Origin: Aminobacter sp. AP02
GTDB taxonomy: Bacteria; Pseudomonadota; Alphaproteobacteria; Rhizobiales; Rhizobiaceae
Direction: 5' to 3'
DNA: 64,000 bases
Assembly: GCF_003148805.1 (NCBI RefSeq)
Contig: NZ_QGGX01000013.1
Location: 62,001 to 126,000 of the forward strand
Positions 46,807 to 57,161 of this stretch are shown here, piece by piece. Position numbers and translations under genes: made by a program. Every line of letters begins with the position of its first letter. Position 1 is the stretch's first letter. Below the pieces are notes generated by a model. That model made no database searches, was not told where the DNA came from, and was given only the letters and a program-made list of their open reading frames with translations.

Positions 46807-47220
46807 ATGCTGCAGCCAAAGCGCACAAAGTTCCGTAAGCAGTTCAAGGGCCGCATCCACGGTACCGCGAAGGGTGGCACCAACCTGGATTTCGGCGGCT
46901 TCGGACTGAAGGCGCTTGAGCCAAACCGCGTCACCGCGCGTGAGATCGAGGCGGCTCGCCGCGCGATAACCCGCGAAATGAAACGTCAGGGCCGCGTCTG
47001 GATCCGTATTTTCCCAGATGTGCCGGTCACGTCGAAGCCGACCGAAGTCCGCATGGGTAAGGGCAAGGGCGCCGTCGACTACTGGGCATGCCGCATCAAG
47101 CCAGGCCGCGTGATGTTCGAGATCGATGGTGTCTCCGAGGAAGTTGCGCGTGAAGCGCTGCGTCTCGGCGCTGCCAAGCTCTCGGTCAGGACGCGCTTCG
47201 TTCAGCGCATCGCAGAATAA
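46807..47220 (+). CDS. rplP: 50S ribosomal protein L16
   Basis: 137 residues. Helps build the A-tRNA site; conserved [12 protein letters not shown] start and [18 protein letters not shown] segment. 27 bases after rpsC. Confidence 0.97.
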   Translation: MLQPKRTKFRKQFKGRIHGTAKGGTNLDFGGFGLKALEPNRVTAREIEAARRAITREMKRQGRVWIRIFPDVPVTSKPTEVRMGKGKGAVDYWACRIKPGRVMFEIDGVSEEVAREALRLGAAKLSVRTRFVQRIAE

Positions 47221-47236
47221 GGAAGGGCTGATCATC

Positions 47237-47437
47237 ATGAAAGCCTCGGACATCAGGACGAAGACCCAGGACCAGCTCACCGACGAGCTCGCCAGCCTCA
47301 AGAAGGAGCAGTTCAACCTGCGCTTCCAGAAGGCGACCGGTCAGCTGGAAAAGACGGCGCGCGTGAAACAAGTTCGTAAGGACATCGCGCGTATCAAGAC
47401 CATCGCCGCCGAAAAATCGGCCGGCAAGAAGGCTTAA
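47237..47437 (+). CDS. rpmC: 50S ribosomal protein L29
   Basis: 66 residues, two-helix hairpin at the tunnel exit. Canonical [19 protein letters not shown]. The ATG at MKASDIRT was chosen by family length; a longer open frame overlaps rplP and is not likely. Confidence 0.96.
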   Translation: MKASDIRTKTQDQLTDELASLKKEQFNLRFQKATGQLEKTARVKQVRKDIARIKTIAAEKSAGKKA

Positions 47438-47448
47438 GGACGAAAACC

Positions 47449-47688
47449 ATGCCAAAGCGCATCCTGCAGGGTACGGTCGTCAGCGACAAGAACGAGAAGA
47501 CGGTCGTCGTCAAGGTCGAGCGTCGCTTCACGCACCCGGTGATGAAGAAGACCGTGCGTATGTCGAAAAACTACAAGGCGCACGACGAAAACAACGCCCA
47601 CAAGGTAGGCGATCAGGTGTCTATCCAGGAATCGAAGCCGATTTCCAAGGACAAGCGCTGGGTCGTCATTTCCTCGGACCAGGCGTAA
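47449..47688 (+). CDS. rpsQ: 30S ribosomal protein S17
   Basis: 79 residues, OB-fold primary binder of 16S helix 11. Contains [23 protein letters not shown] split across two strands. Ends 68 bases before rplN, one of the larger gaps in this stretch. Confidence 0.97.
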   Translation: MPKRILQGTVVSDKNEKTVVVKVERRFTHPVMKKTVRMSKNYKAHDENNAHKVGDQVSIQESKPISKDKRWVVISSDQA

Positions 47689-47756
47689 CAACGAATTTTG
47701 GACAAGCCGGGGAGGGCGGTAGCCCATCCCGTTAGAAAAGAAGAAGGCGGCCAGTC

Positions 47757-48125
47757 ATGATTCAGATGCAAACAAACCTCGACGTCGCGGATAATTCCGG
47801 CGCCCGTCGTGTCATGTGCATCAAGGTGCTGGGCGGCTCGAAGCGGAAGTATGCTTCTGTTGGCGACATCATCGTGGTGTCGATCAAGGAAGCCATTCCG
47901 CGCGGCCGCGTAAAGAAGGGTGACGTGATGAAGGCGGTCGTGGTTCGCACGGCCAAGGACATTCGTCGTCCGGACGGCAGCGTGATCCGTTTCGACAAGA
48001 ACGCGGCCGTTCTTGTCGATAACAAGAAAGAACCTATCGGCACGCGTATCTTTGGGCCGGTTCCGCGCGAACTCCGCGCCAAGAACCACATGAAGATCAT
48101 CTCGCTCGCGCCCGAAGTGCTGTAA
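47757..48125 (+). CDS. rplN: 50S ribosomal protein L14
   Basis: 122 residues, starting [18 protein letters not shown]. Sits at the subunit interface and binds silencing factor RsfS. In E. coli the spc operon begins here; the preceding 68-base gap would suit an internal promoter. Confidence 0.98.
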   Translation: MIQMQTNLDVADNSGARRVMCIKVLGGSKRKYASVGDIIVVSIKEAIPRGRVKKGDVMKAVVVRTAKDIRRPDGSVIRFDKNAAVLVDNKKEPIGTRIFGPVPRELRAKNHMKIISLAPEVL

Positions 48126-48137
48126 GGAGCCGGAACA

Positions 48138-48452
48138 ATGCAGAAGATCCGTAAAGGCGACAAGGTTGTCGTTCTGGCCGGCAAGGACAAGGGCCGCACC
48201 GGCGAGGTGCTGTCTGTTCAGCCGAAGGAAGACAAGGCAGTTGTCCGCGGCGTGAACATGATCCGCCGCCACCAGAAGCAGTCCCAGACCCAAGAGGGTG
48301 GGATCATTACCAAGGAAGCGGCGATTCATCTGTCGAACCTCGCGCTTGCCGACCCCAAGGACGGAAAGCCGACCCGCGTCGGCTTCCAGGTCCAGAAGGA
48401 CGGCACGAAGGTCCGTGTCGCGAAGCGCTCGGGAGAAGTCATCAATGGCTAA
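48138..48452 (+). CDS. rplX: 50S ribosomal protein L24
   Basis: 104 residues with a KOW motif ([20 protein letters not shown]). Assembly initiator of the 50S subunit. Overlaps the rplE start by eight bases. Confidence 0.97.
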   Translation: MQKIRKGDKVVVLAGKDKGRTGEVLSVQPKEDKAVVRGVNMIRRHQKQSQTQEGGIITKEAAIHLSNLALADPKDGKPTRVGFQVQKDGTKVRVAKRSGEVING

Positions 48453-49002
48453 CGCAACCAACGCTCCGCGTCTGAAGACGGTCTACAACGAGACCATTCG
48501 CGCGGCGATGCAGGAACAGTTCAAGTACGACAACGTCATGCAGATTCCGCGCATCGACAAGATCGTGCTCAACATGGGTGTCGGCGAAGCGACCGCGGAT
48601 TCGAAGAAGCCGTCGGTCGCAGCCGAGGACCTGGCTTTGATCGCCGGCCAGAAGCCGGTCATCACTCGCGCCCGCAAGTCGATCGCTGGCTTCAAGGTTC
48701 GTGAGCAGATGCCGATCGGTGCCAAGGTCACGCTTCGCCAGGAGCGCATGTACGAGTTTTTGGACCGTCTCGTGAACATCGCACTGCCGCGCGTTCGCGA
48801 TTTTCGCGGCCTGAACCCGAAAAGCTTTGACGGCCGCGGTAATTACGCTATGGGCCTCAAGGAGCATATCGTGTTCCCCGAGATCAACTACGACAAGGTT
48901 GATCAGATGTGGGGTATGGACATCATCGTTTGCACGACCGCCAAGACGGATGAAGAGGCCCGAGCTCTGCTCAAGGCTTTCAACTTCCCCTTCCGGCAGT
49001 AA
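48445..49002 (+). CDS. rplE: 50S ribosomal protein L5
   Basis: 185 residues. Binds 5S rRNA and contacts P-site tRNA through its loop. Markers: [29 protein letters not shown]. Start at MANATNAP inside the rplX end; the upstream open extension is the rplX frame shadow. Confidence 0.97.
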   Translation: MANATNAPRLKTVYNETIRAAMQEQFKYDNVMQIPRIDKIVLNMGVGEATADSKKPSVAAEDLALIAGQKPVITRARKSIAGFKVREQMPIGAKVTLRQERMYEFLDRLVNIALPRVRDFRGLNPKSFDGRGNYAMGLKEHIVFPEINYDKVDQMWGMDIIVCTTAKTDEEARALLKAFNFPFRQ

Positions 49003-49029
49003 CGGCAGCGAGCAAAGGAAAAATCTGAA

Positions 49030-49335
49030 ATGGCAAAGACCAGCTCAGTCGAGAAGAACAACCGGCGCCGCAAGCTTGTGGACCAGTACGCTGCAAAGCG
49101 TAAGGCCCTCAAGGACGTCATCATGGATCAGTCCAAGCCGATCGAGGAACGCTTCCGCGCGCAGCTCAAGCTCGCAGCGCTGCCGCGCAACTCGGCCAAG
49201 ATCCGTATCCGTAACCGCTGCGAAGTGACCGGCCGTCCGCGTGCCTACTATCGCAAGCTTAAGATGTCGCGTATCGCGCTTCGTGATCTGGGTTCGACGG
49301 GAGCAATCCCCGGCCTGGTCAAGTCGAGCTGGTAA
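49030..49335 (+). CDS. rpsN: 30S ribosomal protein S14, zinc-free form
   Basis: 101 residues, the long C-minus type without a zinc ribbon (only one Cys, in [16 protein letters not shown]). Head assembly protein near the A site. Confidence 0.97.
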   Translation: MAKTSSVEKNNRRRKLVDQYAAKRKALKDVIMDQSKPIEERFRAQLKLAALPRNSAKIRIRNRCEVTGRPRAYYRKLKMSRIALRDLGSTGAIPGLVKSSW

Positions 49336-49347
49336 GGAGCATTTGAT

Positions 49348-49746
49348 ATGTCTTTGAGTGATCCTCTCGGCGATATGCTGACCCGCATCCGCAATGCCTA
49401 TGGCCGCAAGAAGTCGACTGTGTCGACGCCTGCGTCCAGGCTGCGCGCCCGCGTTCTCGACGTGCTGAAGGCGGAAGGCTACATCCGCGACTACAGCCAG
49501 ACCGACTTCGAAAACGGCAAGTCCGAGATCGAAATCGAGCTGAAGTACTTCGACGGCCAGCCCGTGATCCGCGAAATCGCGCGTGTCTCCAAGCCAGGCC
49601 GCCGCGTCTACGTCTCGTCCAAGTCGATTCCGCCGGTCGCCAATGGCCTCGGCATCTCGATCCTTTCGACCCCGAAGGGCGTGATGGCCGACCATGAAGC
49701 GCGCGAACAGAACGTCGGCGGGGAAATCCTCTGCCAGATCTTCTGA
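49348..49746 (+). CDS. rpsH: 30S ribosomal protein S8
   Basis: 132 residues. Binds 16S helix 21 and, in E. coli, represses the spc operon. Typical start [19 protein letters not shown] and C-terminal [10 protein letters not shown]. Confidence 0.97.
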   Translation: MSLSDPLGDMLTRIRNAYGRKKSTVSTPASRLRARVLDVLKAEGYIRDYSQTDFENGKSEIEIELKYFDGQPVIREIARVSKPGRRVYVSSKSIPPVANGLGISILSTPKGVMADHEAREQNVGGEILCQIF

Positions 49747-49781
49747 TCTGCGTAGGCTGAAACAAGAAAGGCACGAGGACT

Positions 49782-50315
49782 ATGTCTCGTATTGGCAAGA
49801 AACCCGTTCAGCTTCCGCAGGGCGTCACCGCCTCCGTTGATGGTCAGACCGTCACGGCGAAGGGCCCCAAGGGCGAGCTGAAGTTCGTGGTCAACAACGA
49901 AGTTCTGGTCACGATGGAAAACGGCGAAATCGCTGTTCAGCCGCGCGACCAGTCGAAGGATGCCCGCTCCAAGTGGGGCATGTCGCGGACGCAGATCGTC
50001 AACATCCTGACGGGTGTTAAGGACGGCTTCGAAAAGAAGCTCGAGATCACCGGCGTTGGTTACCGTGCAGCGCTTCAGGGCAAGAACCTGCAGCTCGCAC
50101 TTGGCTTCAGCCATGACGTCGTCTATCAGACGCCGGAAGGCATCACCATCACGGTGCCGAAGCCGACCGAGATCGTCGTCAACGGCATGAACAAGCAGCA
50201 GGTTGGCCAGGTTGCCGCCGAGATTCGCGAATATCGCGGTCCGGAGCCCTACAAGGGCAAGGGCGTCCGCTATGCAGGCGAGAAGATCGTCCGCAAAGAA
50301 GGCAAGAAGAAGTAA
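49782..50315 (+). CDS. rplF: 50S ribosomal protein L6
   Basis: 177 residues, two duplicated alpha/beta domains near the sarcin-ricin loop. [17 protein letters not shown] at the C-terminus is the family signature. Followed by an 87-base gap. Confidence 0.97.
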   Translation: MSRIGKKPVQLPQGVTASVDGQTVTAKGPKGELKFVVNNEVLVTMENGEIAVQPRDQSKDARSKWGMSRTQIVNILTGVKDGFEKKLEITGVGYRAALQGKNLQLALGFSHDVVYQTPEGITITVPKPTEIVVNGMNKQQVGQVAAEIREYRGPEPYKGKGVRYAGEKIVRKEGKKK

Positions 50316-50402
50316 TATCAACGCCGCGGTGCGCGGTCGCGGGAAGCAATTCAGCTTACCGCAGATGGCCGCGCCCGTTTCAGAAGGCAAGGAACTGCAA
50401 CT

Positions 50403-50762
50403 ATGGCTTCGAAAGAAACCACACTGCGCCGCTCGGCGCGTATCCGCCGCCAGATCAAGAAGGTCGCCAACGGCCGTCCGCGCCTGTCGGTTCACCGCAC
50501 GTCGAAGAACATCTATGTTCAGGTCATCGACGACGCCAATGGCCGGACGCTCGCAGCCGCTTCGACCCTCGAGAAGGATCTCAAGGGCTCGCTGAAGACC
50601 GGTGCCGACACTGCCGCTGCGACTGCGGTTGGCAAGCTGATCGCCGAGCGTGCGTCGAAGGCCGGCGTCAAGGACGTTGTTTTCGACCGTGGCGCATACA
50701 TCTATCACGGCCGCATCAAGGCACTTGCCGAAGCTGCCCGTGAAGGTGGCCTCAACTTCTGA
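50403..50762 (+). CDS. rplR: 50S ribosomal protein L18
   Basis: 119 residues. Binds 5S rRNA. Canonical [18 protein letters not shown] and [25 protein letters not shown] terminator-like hairpin lies in the 128-base gap that follows. Confidence 0.97.
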   Translation: MASKETTLRRSARIRRQIKKVANGRPRLSVHRTSKNIYVQVIDDANGRTLAAASTLEKDLKGSLKTGADTAAATAVGKLIAERASKAGVKDVVFDRGAYIYHGRIKALAEAAREGGLNF

Positions 50763-50818
50763 TGCAGTTTACGGCGTAGCGCGTGGCGCTGCGCCGCATC
50801 ACTGACCAGTTGCAATCG

Positions 50819-50854
50819 ATCCGGCGACGCTATAGACGCCGGATTTAGTTTTTA
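50819..50854 (+). terminator. Attenuator-like terminator between rplR and rpsE
   Basis: ATCCGGCG / CGCCGGAT stem with a ten-base loop followed by TTAGTTTTTAA. Being inside an essential operon it must be partial, or an internal promoter must serve rpsE onward. Confidence 0.5.
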
Positions 50855-50890
50855 ACCCCCGTGCTTCCGGAAAAAAACAAGGATAGGAAT

Positions 50891-51460
50891 ATGGCACAAG
50901 AACGTAGGGAAGGTGGTCGCGAGCGCAGCCGTGACCGCGAAGAGCGCGACAGCGAATTCGTCGATAAGCTCGTACACATCAATCGCGTTGCCAAGGTCGT
51001 CAAGGGCGGCCGGCGCTTCGGTTTTGCAGCACTCGTCGTAGTCGGCGATCAGAAGGGCCGCGTTGGCTTTGGTCACGGCAAGGCGCGCGAAGTGCCGGAA
51101 GCGATCCGCAAGGCAACCGAATCGGCCAAGCGCGACATGATCTTCGTGCCGCTCCGCTCGGGCCGCACGTTGCACCACGATGTTGAAGGCCGTTGGGGCG
51201 CTGGTCGCGTTCTGCTGCGCTCTGCCAAGCAGGGTACCGGCATCATCGCAGGCGGTCCCATGCGCGCTGTCTTCGAGACGCTCGGCATGCACGACGTCGT
51301 CGCCAAGTCGATGGGTTCGTCGAACCCCTACAACATGGTTCGTGCGACCTTCGATGCGCTGAAGAGCCAGATGCATCCCAAGGATGTGGCTGCACAGCGC
51401 GGCATCAAGTACTCGACGCTTCAGGCCCGCCGCGGCACCGCCGTTGCGGCTGAAGAATAG
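50891..51460 (+). CDS. rpsE: 30S ribosomal protein S5
   Basis: 189 residues from MAQERREGG after AGGAAT. The first 25 residues are charged ([14 protein letters not shown]), then the S5 dsRNA-binding fold with [16 protein letters not shown] and [13 protein letters not shown]. Contributes to decoding accuracy at the mRNA entry. Confidence 0.97.
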   Translation: MAQERREGGRERSRDREERDSEFVDKLVHINRVAKVVKGGRRFGFAALVVVGDQKGRVGFGHGKAREVPEAIRKATESAKRDMIFVPLRSGRTLHHDVEGRWGAGRVLLRSAKQGTGIIAGGPMRAVFETLGMHDVVAKSMGSSNPYNMVRATFDALKSQMHPKDVAAQRGIKYSTLQARRGTAVAAEE

Positions 51461-51488
51461 TCGCTCGAGCTGACCAGGGACAATGACC

Positions 51489-51686
51489 ATGGCCAAGAAA
51501 GTAACCAAGACTGTCACCGTCGAGCAGATCGGTAGCCCGATCCGCCGGCCGAAGGAACAGCGTGCCACGCTGGTCGGCCTCGGCCTCAACAAGATGCATC
51601 GCAAGCGCACCTTGGAAGATACGCCTTCCGTGCGCGGCATGATCGCAGCTGTCCAGCATCTCGTCCGCGTTGTGGACGAGGCGTAG
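51489..51686 (+). CDS. rpmD: 50S ribosomal protein L30
   Basis: 65 residues from [17 protein letters not shown]; an ATG two codons earlier is equally close to the AGGGACA site, so the start is open by two residues. Small ferredoxin-like protein of the 50S subunit; sequence [23 protein letters not shown] is typical when read in two parts. Confidence 0.95.
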   Translation: MAKKVTKTVTVEQIGSPIRRPKEQRATLVGLGLNKMHRKRTLEDTPSVRGMIAAVQHLVRVVDEA

Positions 51687-51707
51687 GCCGATCGCAGGAG
51701 ATAGAAG

Positions 51708-52181
51708 ATGAAACTCAACGATCTGCGTGACAACGCCGGCGCGACCCACTCCAAGAAGCGTCTTGGCCGTGGTATCGGCTCGGGCTCCGGCAAGACCGGC
51801 GGCCGCGGCGTCAAGGGCCAGAAGGCCCGTTCGGGCGTCGCGATCAACGGCTTCGAGGGTGGTCAGATGCCACTTTATCGTCGCCTGCCGAAGCGCGGCT
51901 TCACCAACATTTTTGCCAAGAGCTACAACACCGTTTCGCTGGCCCGCATCCAGGTCGCGATCGATGCCAACAAGCTCGATGCAAAAGAGACCGTGACGGC
52001 GGAAGCCCTCGTCAAGGCCGGCGTGATTCGCCGCGTCAAGGACGGCGTCCGCATCCTCGGCGACGGCGAACTCAAGGCGAAGGTCGCCTTTGATGTTGCC
52101 GGCGCTTCCAAGCCGGCGATCGAGAAGATCGAAAAGGCTGGAGGATCGGTGAAGCTGCCGGAAGTGGCAGCCGCCGAGTAA
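51708..52181 (+). CDS. rplO: 50S ribosomal protein L15
   Basis: 157 residues. Gly/Lys-rich extended N-terminus ([19 protein letters not shown]) that snakes through 23S rRNA, then a globular C-terminal domain. 21 bases after rpmD. Confidence 0.97.
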   Translation: MKLNDLRDNAGATHSKKRLGRGIGSGSGKTGGRGVKGQKARSGVAINGFEGGQMPLYRRLPKRGFTNIFAKSYNTVSLARIQVAIDANKLDAKETVTAEALVKAGVIRRVKDGVRILGDGELKAKVAFDVAGASKPAIEKIEKAGGSVKLPEVAAAE

Positions 52182-52197
52182 AAAGGCTTTACAAAGT

Positions 52198-52223
52198 AAG
52201 CGGCGGTAGAGATACCGCCGCTT
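52198..52223 (+). promoter_or_regulatory. Perfect 11-bp hairpin between rplO and secY
   Basis: AAGCGGCGGTA / TACCGCCGCTT with GAGA tetraloop, no T-run. A GNRA-type loop on a perfect stem suggests an mRNA stability or processing element before the secY-adk pair. Confidence 0.5.
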
Positions 52224-52316
52224 GCATGTTTGCCGTCCGGAGCCTATCTCGTGGCTTCGGTGACACGCGCCGCGCCCATCTGCGGCTTTTCGGCGTGACC
52301 AAGCGGAGTACCCTGA

Positions 52317-53657
52317 ATGGCATCGGCTGCTGAACAACTAGCATCCAATCTGAATTTCGCAGCCTTCGCTAAGGCCGAAGATCTCAAGAAGCGCATCTGG
52401 TTTACCCTCGGCGCGCTGTTGGTCTACCGCCTCGGTACCTACATTCCGCTCCCGGGAATCAATCCAGACGCATTCGCGCAGGCTTTCACGCAGCAGAGCC
52501 GCGGCGTTCTTGGCATTTTCAACATGTTTGCCGGCGGCGCCGTGCAGCGCATGGCGATCTTCGCCCTGGGCATCATGCCCTACATCTCCGCCTCCATCAT
52601 CATGCAGCTCATGACGTCGGTCGTTCCGTCGCTTGAAGCGCTGAAGAAGGAAGGCGAGCAGGGCCGCAAGGTCATCAATCAATACACCCGCTACGGCACC
52701 GTGTTGCTGGCTGTTGTCCAGGCCTATGGCATCTCCGCCGGCCTTGAAGGCGGCAACGGTATCGTCACCGATCCGGGCATGTTCTTCCGCGCCTCGACGG
52801 TCATCACCCTTGTCGGCGGCACCATGTTCTTGATGTGGCTTGGCGAGCAGATTACCGCACGCGGCATCGGCAACGGCATTTCGCTGATCATTTTCGCCGG
52901 CATCGTCGCAGGCCTTCCGAGCGCCATCAGCGGCACGCTGGAACTCGGCCGCACCGGTGCTCTGTCTACCGGCCTGATTCTCGCGATCATCGTGCTTGCG
53001 ATCGTCGTCATTGCGCTGATCGTCTTCTTCGAGCGCGCCCAGCGCCGTCTTCTGATCCAGTATCCGAAGCGCCAGGTCGGCAACCGCATGTTCCAGGGCG
53101 ATACCTCGCACCTGCCGCTCAAGCTGAACACCGCTGGCGTCATTCCTCCGATCTTCGCGTCGTCGCTGCTGCTGCTGCCGGCCACGGTTGCGGGCTTCTC
53201 GAACACCACGACGCTACCCGGTTGGGTCAGCACCATGATGGCGGCTCTTGGCCACGGGCAGCCGCTGTACATGCTGCTCTACGCCGCGATGATCGTCTTC
53301 TTCGCTTTCTTCTACACGGCGATCGTGTTCAATCCGAAGGACACCGCCGACCAGCTGAAGAAGCATTCGGGCTTCATTCCTGGCTATCGCCCCGGCGAGC
53401 GCACCGCGGAATACATCGACTACGTGCTGACGCGCGTTACCGTCATCGGTGCCGCTTATCTGGTCGTCATCTGCTTGATGCCGGAGTTCCTGATTTCGGC
53501 AACCGGAGTTCCTTTTTACCTTGGTGGTACTTCGCTTCTGATCGTGGTCAATGTAACCCTTGATACTGTGGCGCAGATTCAGGGCCATCTGATTGCCCAT
53601 CAGTATGAGGGGCTGATCAAGAAGTCGAAGCTCCGTGGAGGTAAGAGGGGAAGATGA
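52317..53657 (+). CDS. secY: Preprotein translocase subunit SecY
   Basis: 446 residues, ten membrane helices. The channel protein of the Sec translocon; typical [15 protein letters not shown], the [16 protein letters not shown] cytoplasmic segment and the C-terminal [13 protein letters not shown] are present. Partner SecE is encoded in the tRNA-Trp unit of this window. Overlaps adk by four bases. Confidence 0.98.
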   Translation: MASAAEQLASNLNFAAFAKAEDLKKRIWFTLGALLVYRLGTYIPLPGINPDAFAQAFTQQSRGVLGIFNMFAGGAVQRMAIFALGIMPYISASIIMQLMTSVVPSLEALKKEGEQGRKVINQYTRYGTVLLAVVQAYGISAGLEGGNGIVTDPGMFFRASTVITLVGGTMFLMWLGEQITARGIGNGISLIIFAGIVAGLPSAISGTLELGRTGALSTGLILAIIVLAIVVIALIVFFERAQRRLLIQYPKRQVGNRMFQGDTSHLPLKLNTAGVIPPIFASSLLLLPATVAGFSNTTTLPGWVSTMMAALGHGQPLYMLLYAAMIVFFAFFYTAIVFNPKDTADQLKKHSGFIPGYRPGERTAEYIDYVLTRVTVIGAAYLVVICLMPEFLISATGVPFYLGGTSLLIVVNVTLDTVAQIQGHLIAHQYEGLIKKSKLRGGKRGR

Positions 53658-54244
53658 AGCTGATTTTGCTTGGGCCGCCGGGAGCGGGCAAGGGGACACA
53701 AGCGCAACGGCTGGTCGATAAGCATGGCATTCCGCAATTGTCGACTGGCGACATGCTGCGGGCAGCCGTGAAGGCCGAAACGGAAGTCGGCAAGCGCGCC
53801 AAGTCGGTCATGGATGCGGGCGAACTGGTCTCGGACGAAATCGTCAACGCGATCGTCGCCGAACGTATCGACCAGGAGGATTGCGCCAAGGGCTTCATCC
53901 TCGATGGGTATCCGCGCACGCTGGCGCAGGCTGACGCTGTCGCCGACATGTTGGCCGAACGCGGCATGCATCTCGACGTGGTCATCGAACTCGTTGTCGA
54001 TGACAAGGCGCTCGTGGGCCGAATCCTCAAGCGCGCCGACGAGGCGAAGGCTGCTGGTCAGCCTGTCCGCAAGGACGATAACGCCGAGGTGTTCGAAGAG
54101 CGGCTGCGCGAGTACTACAAGAAAACCGCTCCGCTGATCGGCTACTACTACGCCAACGACCTGTTGAAGCAGGTCGACGGCATGGCCGACATGGACGAGG
54201 TTACCGCGCAGATCGAAGCTATCCTCGCGGAAACCACGCACTAG
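53654..54244 (+). CDS. adk: Adenylate kinase
   Basis: 196 residues. P-loop [10 protein letters not shown] at 7-16, AMP site [17 protein letters not shown] motif; the LID is of the short, zinc-free kind. Converts AMP plus ATP to two ADP, keeping the pool balanced for biosynthesis. Coupled to secY by ATGA, as in most bacteria. Confidence 0.98.
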   Translation: MKLILLGPPGAGKGTQAQRLVDKHGIPQLSTGDMLRAAVKAETEVGKRAKSVMDAGELVSDEIVNAIVAERIDQEDCAKGFILDGYPRTLAQADAVADMLAERGMHLDVVIELVVDDKALVGRILKRADEAKAAGQPVRKDDNAEVFEERLREYYKKTAPLIGYYYANDLLKQVDGMADMDEVTAQIEAILAETTH

Positions 54245-54264
54245 AACAGCACTTGTGCTTGACT

Positions 54265-54295
54265 GACGGGCCGTACTGGAGTATGGCGGCCCGTC
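54265..54295 (+). promoter_or_regulatory. 9-bp perfect hairpin after adk
   Basis: GACGGGCCG / CGGCCCGTC, 13-base loop, followed by TTCC. It lies in the 186-base gap between adk and rpsM, where related genomes outside the order often carry rpmJ; no rpmJ ORF is present. Confidence 0.45.
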
Positions 54296-54430
54296 TTCCA
54301 TTCAGGCATGATGATGTTTGCCCGTTAGGGCGCATAGTCGCAATGATACGGAAAACCCGCATGGGCCGGCCTCCACCGGACGCGGGGCAACTTAAGCGCC
54401 GGCATTGTCCGGCCCAAATGGAGTGAAAAG

Positions 54431-54799
54431 ATGGCTCGTATAGCCGGCGTCAATATTCCGACCAACAAGCGCGTTGTGATCTCGCTTCAGTACATTCACG
54501 GCATTGGCAAGAAGTTCGCCCAGGAGATCGTCGAGAAGGTCGGCATCCCGGCCGAGCGTCGCGTCAATCAGCTGACTGACGCCGAAGTTCTGGCAATCCG
54601 CGAGACGATCGACCGCGACTATCAGGTCGAAGGCGATCTGCGTCGCGAAGTGTCGATCAACATCAAGCGTCTGATGGACCTCGGCTGCTACCGCGGCCTG
54701 CGTCACCGTCGTTCGCTTCCGGTCCGTGGTCAGCGTACGCATACCAATGCGCGCACCCGTAAGGGTCCGGCCAAGGCAATTGCCGGCAAGAAGAAATAA
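54431..54799 (+). CDS. rpsM: 30S ribosomal protein S13
   Basis: 122 residues. Head protein contacting P-site tRNA and bridge B1. Starts [15 protein letters not shown]-terminal [17 protein letters not shown] binds tRNA. First gene of the alpha segment. Confidence 0.98.
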   Translation: MARIAGVNIPTNKRVVISLQYIHGIGKKFAQEIVEKVGIPAERRVNQLTDAEVLAIRETIDRDYQVEGDLRREVSINIKRLMDLGCYRGLRHRRSLPVRGQRTHTNARTRKGPAKAIAGKKK

Positions 54800-54809
54800 T
54801 TTCGTATCT

Positions 54810-54840
54810 CCGGCGGGTTTCAGCCCGCCGGTTTCGCCTT
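54810..54840 (+). terminator. Terminator-like hairpin between rpsM and rpsK
   Basis: CCGGCGGG / CCCGCCGG with TTTCAG loop, then TTTCGCCTTTT. The interrupted T-run suggests partial termination inside the alpha operon. Confidence 0.5.
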
Positions 54841-54931
54841 TTGTGGGCGGGTGTTCGGCCTGACACCTTAAACGCAGGCTGGTGTAGCCGCTGGTATTAC
54901 GGCGGTGAAGAGATCAACTGAAAGGACTGCC

Positions 54932-55321
54932 ATGGCTAAGGAAGCCGCACGCGTTCGCCGTCGCGAACGCAAGAATATCTCGTCGGGCGTTGCCCACGTC
55001 AATTCGACCTTCAACAACACCATGATCACCATCTCCGATGCACAGGGCAACACGATTGCCTGGTCGTCGGCTGGTGCGCAGGGCTTCAAGGGCTCGCGCA
55101 AGTCGACTCCGTTCGCGGCCCAGATGGCTGCGGAAGACTGCGCCAAGAAGGCCCAGGAACACGGCATGCGCATGCTGGAAGTCGAAGTTTGCGGTCCAGG
55201 TTCGGGTCGTGAGTCGGCTCTGCGCGCACTCCAGGCTGCGGGTTTCACCATCACGTCGATCCGCGACGTGACGCCGATCCCGCACAACGGCTGCCGCCCG
55301 CGCAAGAAGCGTCGCGTCTAG
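54932..55321 (+). CDS. rpsK: 30S ribosomal protein S11
   Basis: 129 residues from [14 protein letters not shown] after AAAGGACTG. Platform protein contacting the Shine-Dalgarno helix. [17 protein letters not shown] and the C-terminal [10 protein letters not shown] are canonical. No rpsD follows, unlike E. coli. Confidence 0.98.
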   Translation: MAKEAARVRRRERKNISSGVAHVNSTFNNTMITISDAQGNTIAWSSAGAQGFKGSRKSTPFAAQMAAEDCAKKAQEHGMRMLEVEVCGPGSGRESALRALQAAGFTITSIRDVTPIPHNGCRPRKKRRV

Positions 55322-55416
55322 TATTTCACCCCGCGCGGGCGCCTTGTGCGCTCGTTTGCGGTTTCCAGGTCGCCCGTCACGATTGGATGGTGTCGGGCTA
55401 ACGGAAGGAAGCGAAT

Positions 55417-56427
55417 ATGATCCAGAAAAACTGGCAGGAACTGATCAAGCCGAACAAGATCGAGTTCTCGTCCAAGAAGAAGACGCTGACGACGCTTGTC
55501 GCCGAGCCGCTCGAGCGTGGCTTCGGCCTGACGCTGGGCAATGCCCTGCGTCGCGTGCTCTTGTCGTCGCTTCGCGGCGCGGCGGTCACTGCCGTGCAGA
55601 TCGACGGCGTGCTGCATGAGTTTTCGTCCATCGGCGGCGTTCGCGAGGACGTCACCGATATCGTGCTCAACATCAAGGAAATCGCCATCCGCATGGAAGG
55701 CGACGGCCCGAAGCGCATGGTCGTTCGCAAGCAGGGCCCCGGTGCCGTGCTCGCCGGCGACATCCAGACGGTCGGCGACGTCGAGATCCTGAACCCCGAT
55801 CACGTGATCTGCACGCTCGACGAGGGCGCGGAGATCCGTATGGAGTTCACCGTCGACACTGGCAAGGGCTACGTCCCGGCTGACCGCAACCGCGCAGAAG
55901 ATGCCCCGATCGGTCTCATCCCGGTCGACAGCCTCTACTCGCCGGTCAAGAAGGTTTCGTACAAGGTCGAGAACACCCGCGAGGGTCAGGTTCTGGACTA
56001 TGACAAGCTGACCATGACCATCGAGACCGACGGTTCGATCACTGGCGAGGACGCAGTCGCTTTCGCTGCTCGCATCCTGCAGGACCAGCTCGCACTGTTC
56101 GTCAACTTCGACGAGCCGCAGAAGGAAGTTGCAGCCGAAGCCGTTACCGAGCTTGCCTTCAATCCGGCGCTGCTCAAGAAGGTCGACGAGCTGGAGCTTT
56201 CGGTCCGCTCGGCCAACTGCCTCAAGAACGACAACATCGTTTATATCGGCGACCTGATCCAGAAGACGGAAGCCGAGATGCTGCGTACGCCGAACTTTGG
56301 CCGCAAGTCGCTCAACGAGATCAAGGAAGTTCTGGCCGCTATGGGCCTGCACCTCGGTATGGAAGTGCAGGACTGGCCGCCGGAGAACATCGAAGACCTC
56401 GCTAAGCGATACGAAGACCAGTACTAG
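55417..56427 (+). CDS. rpoA: RNA polymerase alpha subunit
   Basis: 336 residues: N-terminal dimerisation domain ([22 protein letters not shown]), flexible linker near 235-250 and alpha-CTD with [14 protein letters not shown] holding the DNA- and activator-contacting Arg and Asn. Assembles beta and beta-prime. 95 bases after rpsK. Confidence 0.98.
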   Translation: MIQKNWQELIKPNKIEFSSKKKTLTTLVAEPLERGFGLTLGNALRRVLLSSLRGAAVTAVQIDGVLHEFSSIGGVREDVTDIVLNIKEIAIRMEGDGPKRMVVRKQGPGAVLAGDIQTVGDVEILNPDHVICTLDEGAEIRMEFTVDTGKGYVPADRNRAEDAPIGLIPVDSLYSPVKKVSYKVENTREGQVLDYDKLTMTIETDGSITGEDAVAFAARILQDQLALFVNFDEPQKEVAAEAVTELAFNPALLKKVDELELSVRSANCLKNDNIVYIGDLIQKTEAEMLRTPNFGRKSLNEIKEVLAAMGLHLGMEVQDWPPENIEDLAKRYEDQY

Positions 56428-56536
56428 GAAGACTTAGTCGAGCAAGGATCCGAGGACCGGATATTCCGGTCCGACGGCCTTGCGGAAAACCATCAGGGGC
56501 CTTGGCCTCTTGAACAACTAAAGAAGGAAAAGAGCC

Positions 56537-56965
56537 ATGCGTCACGGTTTCAAAGGCCGTCGCTTCGCCCGCAGCGTAAGCCACCGCAAGTCCATGTTCG
56601 CCAACCTCTCTGTCTCGCTGATCGAACACGAGCAGATCGTGACCACGCTCGAAAAGGCGAAGGACCTGCGTCCGATCGTTGAGAAGCTGGTGACCCTCGG
56701 CAAGCGCGGCGACCTGCATGCTCGTCGCCAAGTGATCGCCCAGATCGGCAACGAGAACGTCGTGAAGCGTCTGTTCGACGTTGTTGCGCCGCGTTACGCT
56801 GACCGCAAGGGCGGCTACCTGCGCATCATGAAGGCTGGCTTCCGCCGCGGTGACAACGCCGCGATGGCTGTCATCGAGTTCGTCGATCGCGACACCTCGG
56901 CCAAGGGCGCCGGCGACCGCGTTCGCCTCGAAGCCGAAGCTGCCAACGAAGCTGAAGCTGCATAA
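56537..56965 (+). CDS. rplQ: 50S ribosomal protein L17
   Basis: 142 residues, starting [18 protein letters not shown]; an acidic C-terminal tail ([11 protein letters not shown]) is usual in alphaproteobacteria. Last gene of the ribosomal superoperon. Confidence 0.97.
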   Translation: MRHGFKGRRFARSVSHRKSMFANLSVSLIEHEQIVTTLEKAKDLRPIVEKLVTLGKRGDLHARRQVIAQIGNENVVKRLFDVVAPRYADRKGGYLRIMKAGFRRGDNAAMAVIEFVDRDTSAKGAGDRVRLEAEAANEAEAA

Positions 56966-56991
56966 GCTGTCTGCACCGTTGACTTGAACCG

Positions 56992-57018
56992 AAGGGGCCC
57001 TTGTGGCCCCTTTTGTTT
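56992..57018 (+). terminator. Terminator of the ribosomal superoperon
   Basis: AAGGGGCC / GGCCCCTT stem, CTTGT loop, then TTGTTTTG. Sits 27 bases after rplQ. Confidence 0.8.
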
Positions 57019-57161
57019 TGGGCAATCGCCAGGCAGGCTTCAGCGGTTCTTCCGCAACCGGCGCCAACTATGCGGAAATAACCGCTTTCGAGCGCATCCA
57101 GCCTTTCAATTTGCACAATCGTCACGACAATGGCGCCGACTTATGCGTTGGAGGATTCGCC

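Noticed and set aside
56970-57161. Upstream extension of the DegP-type ORF to 57003
   Set aside because: It runs through the rplQ terminator, and the ATG at 57162 has GGAGG and begins a clear signal peptide.
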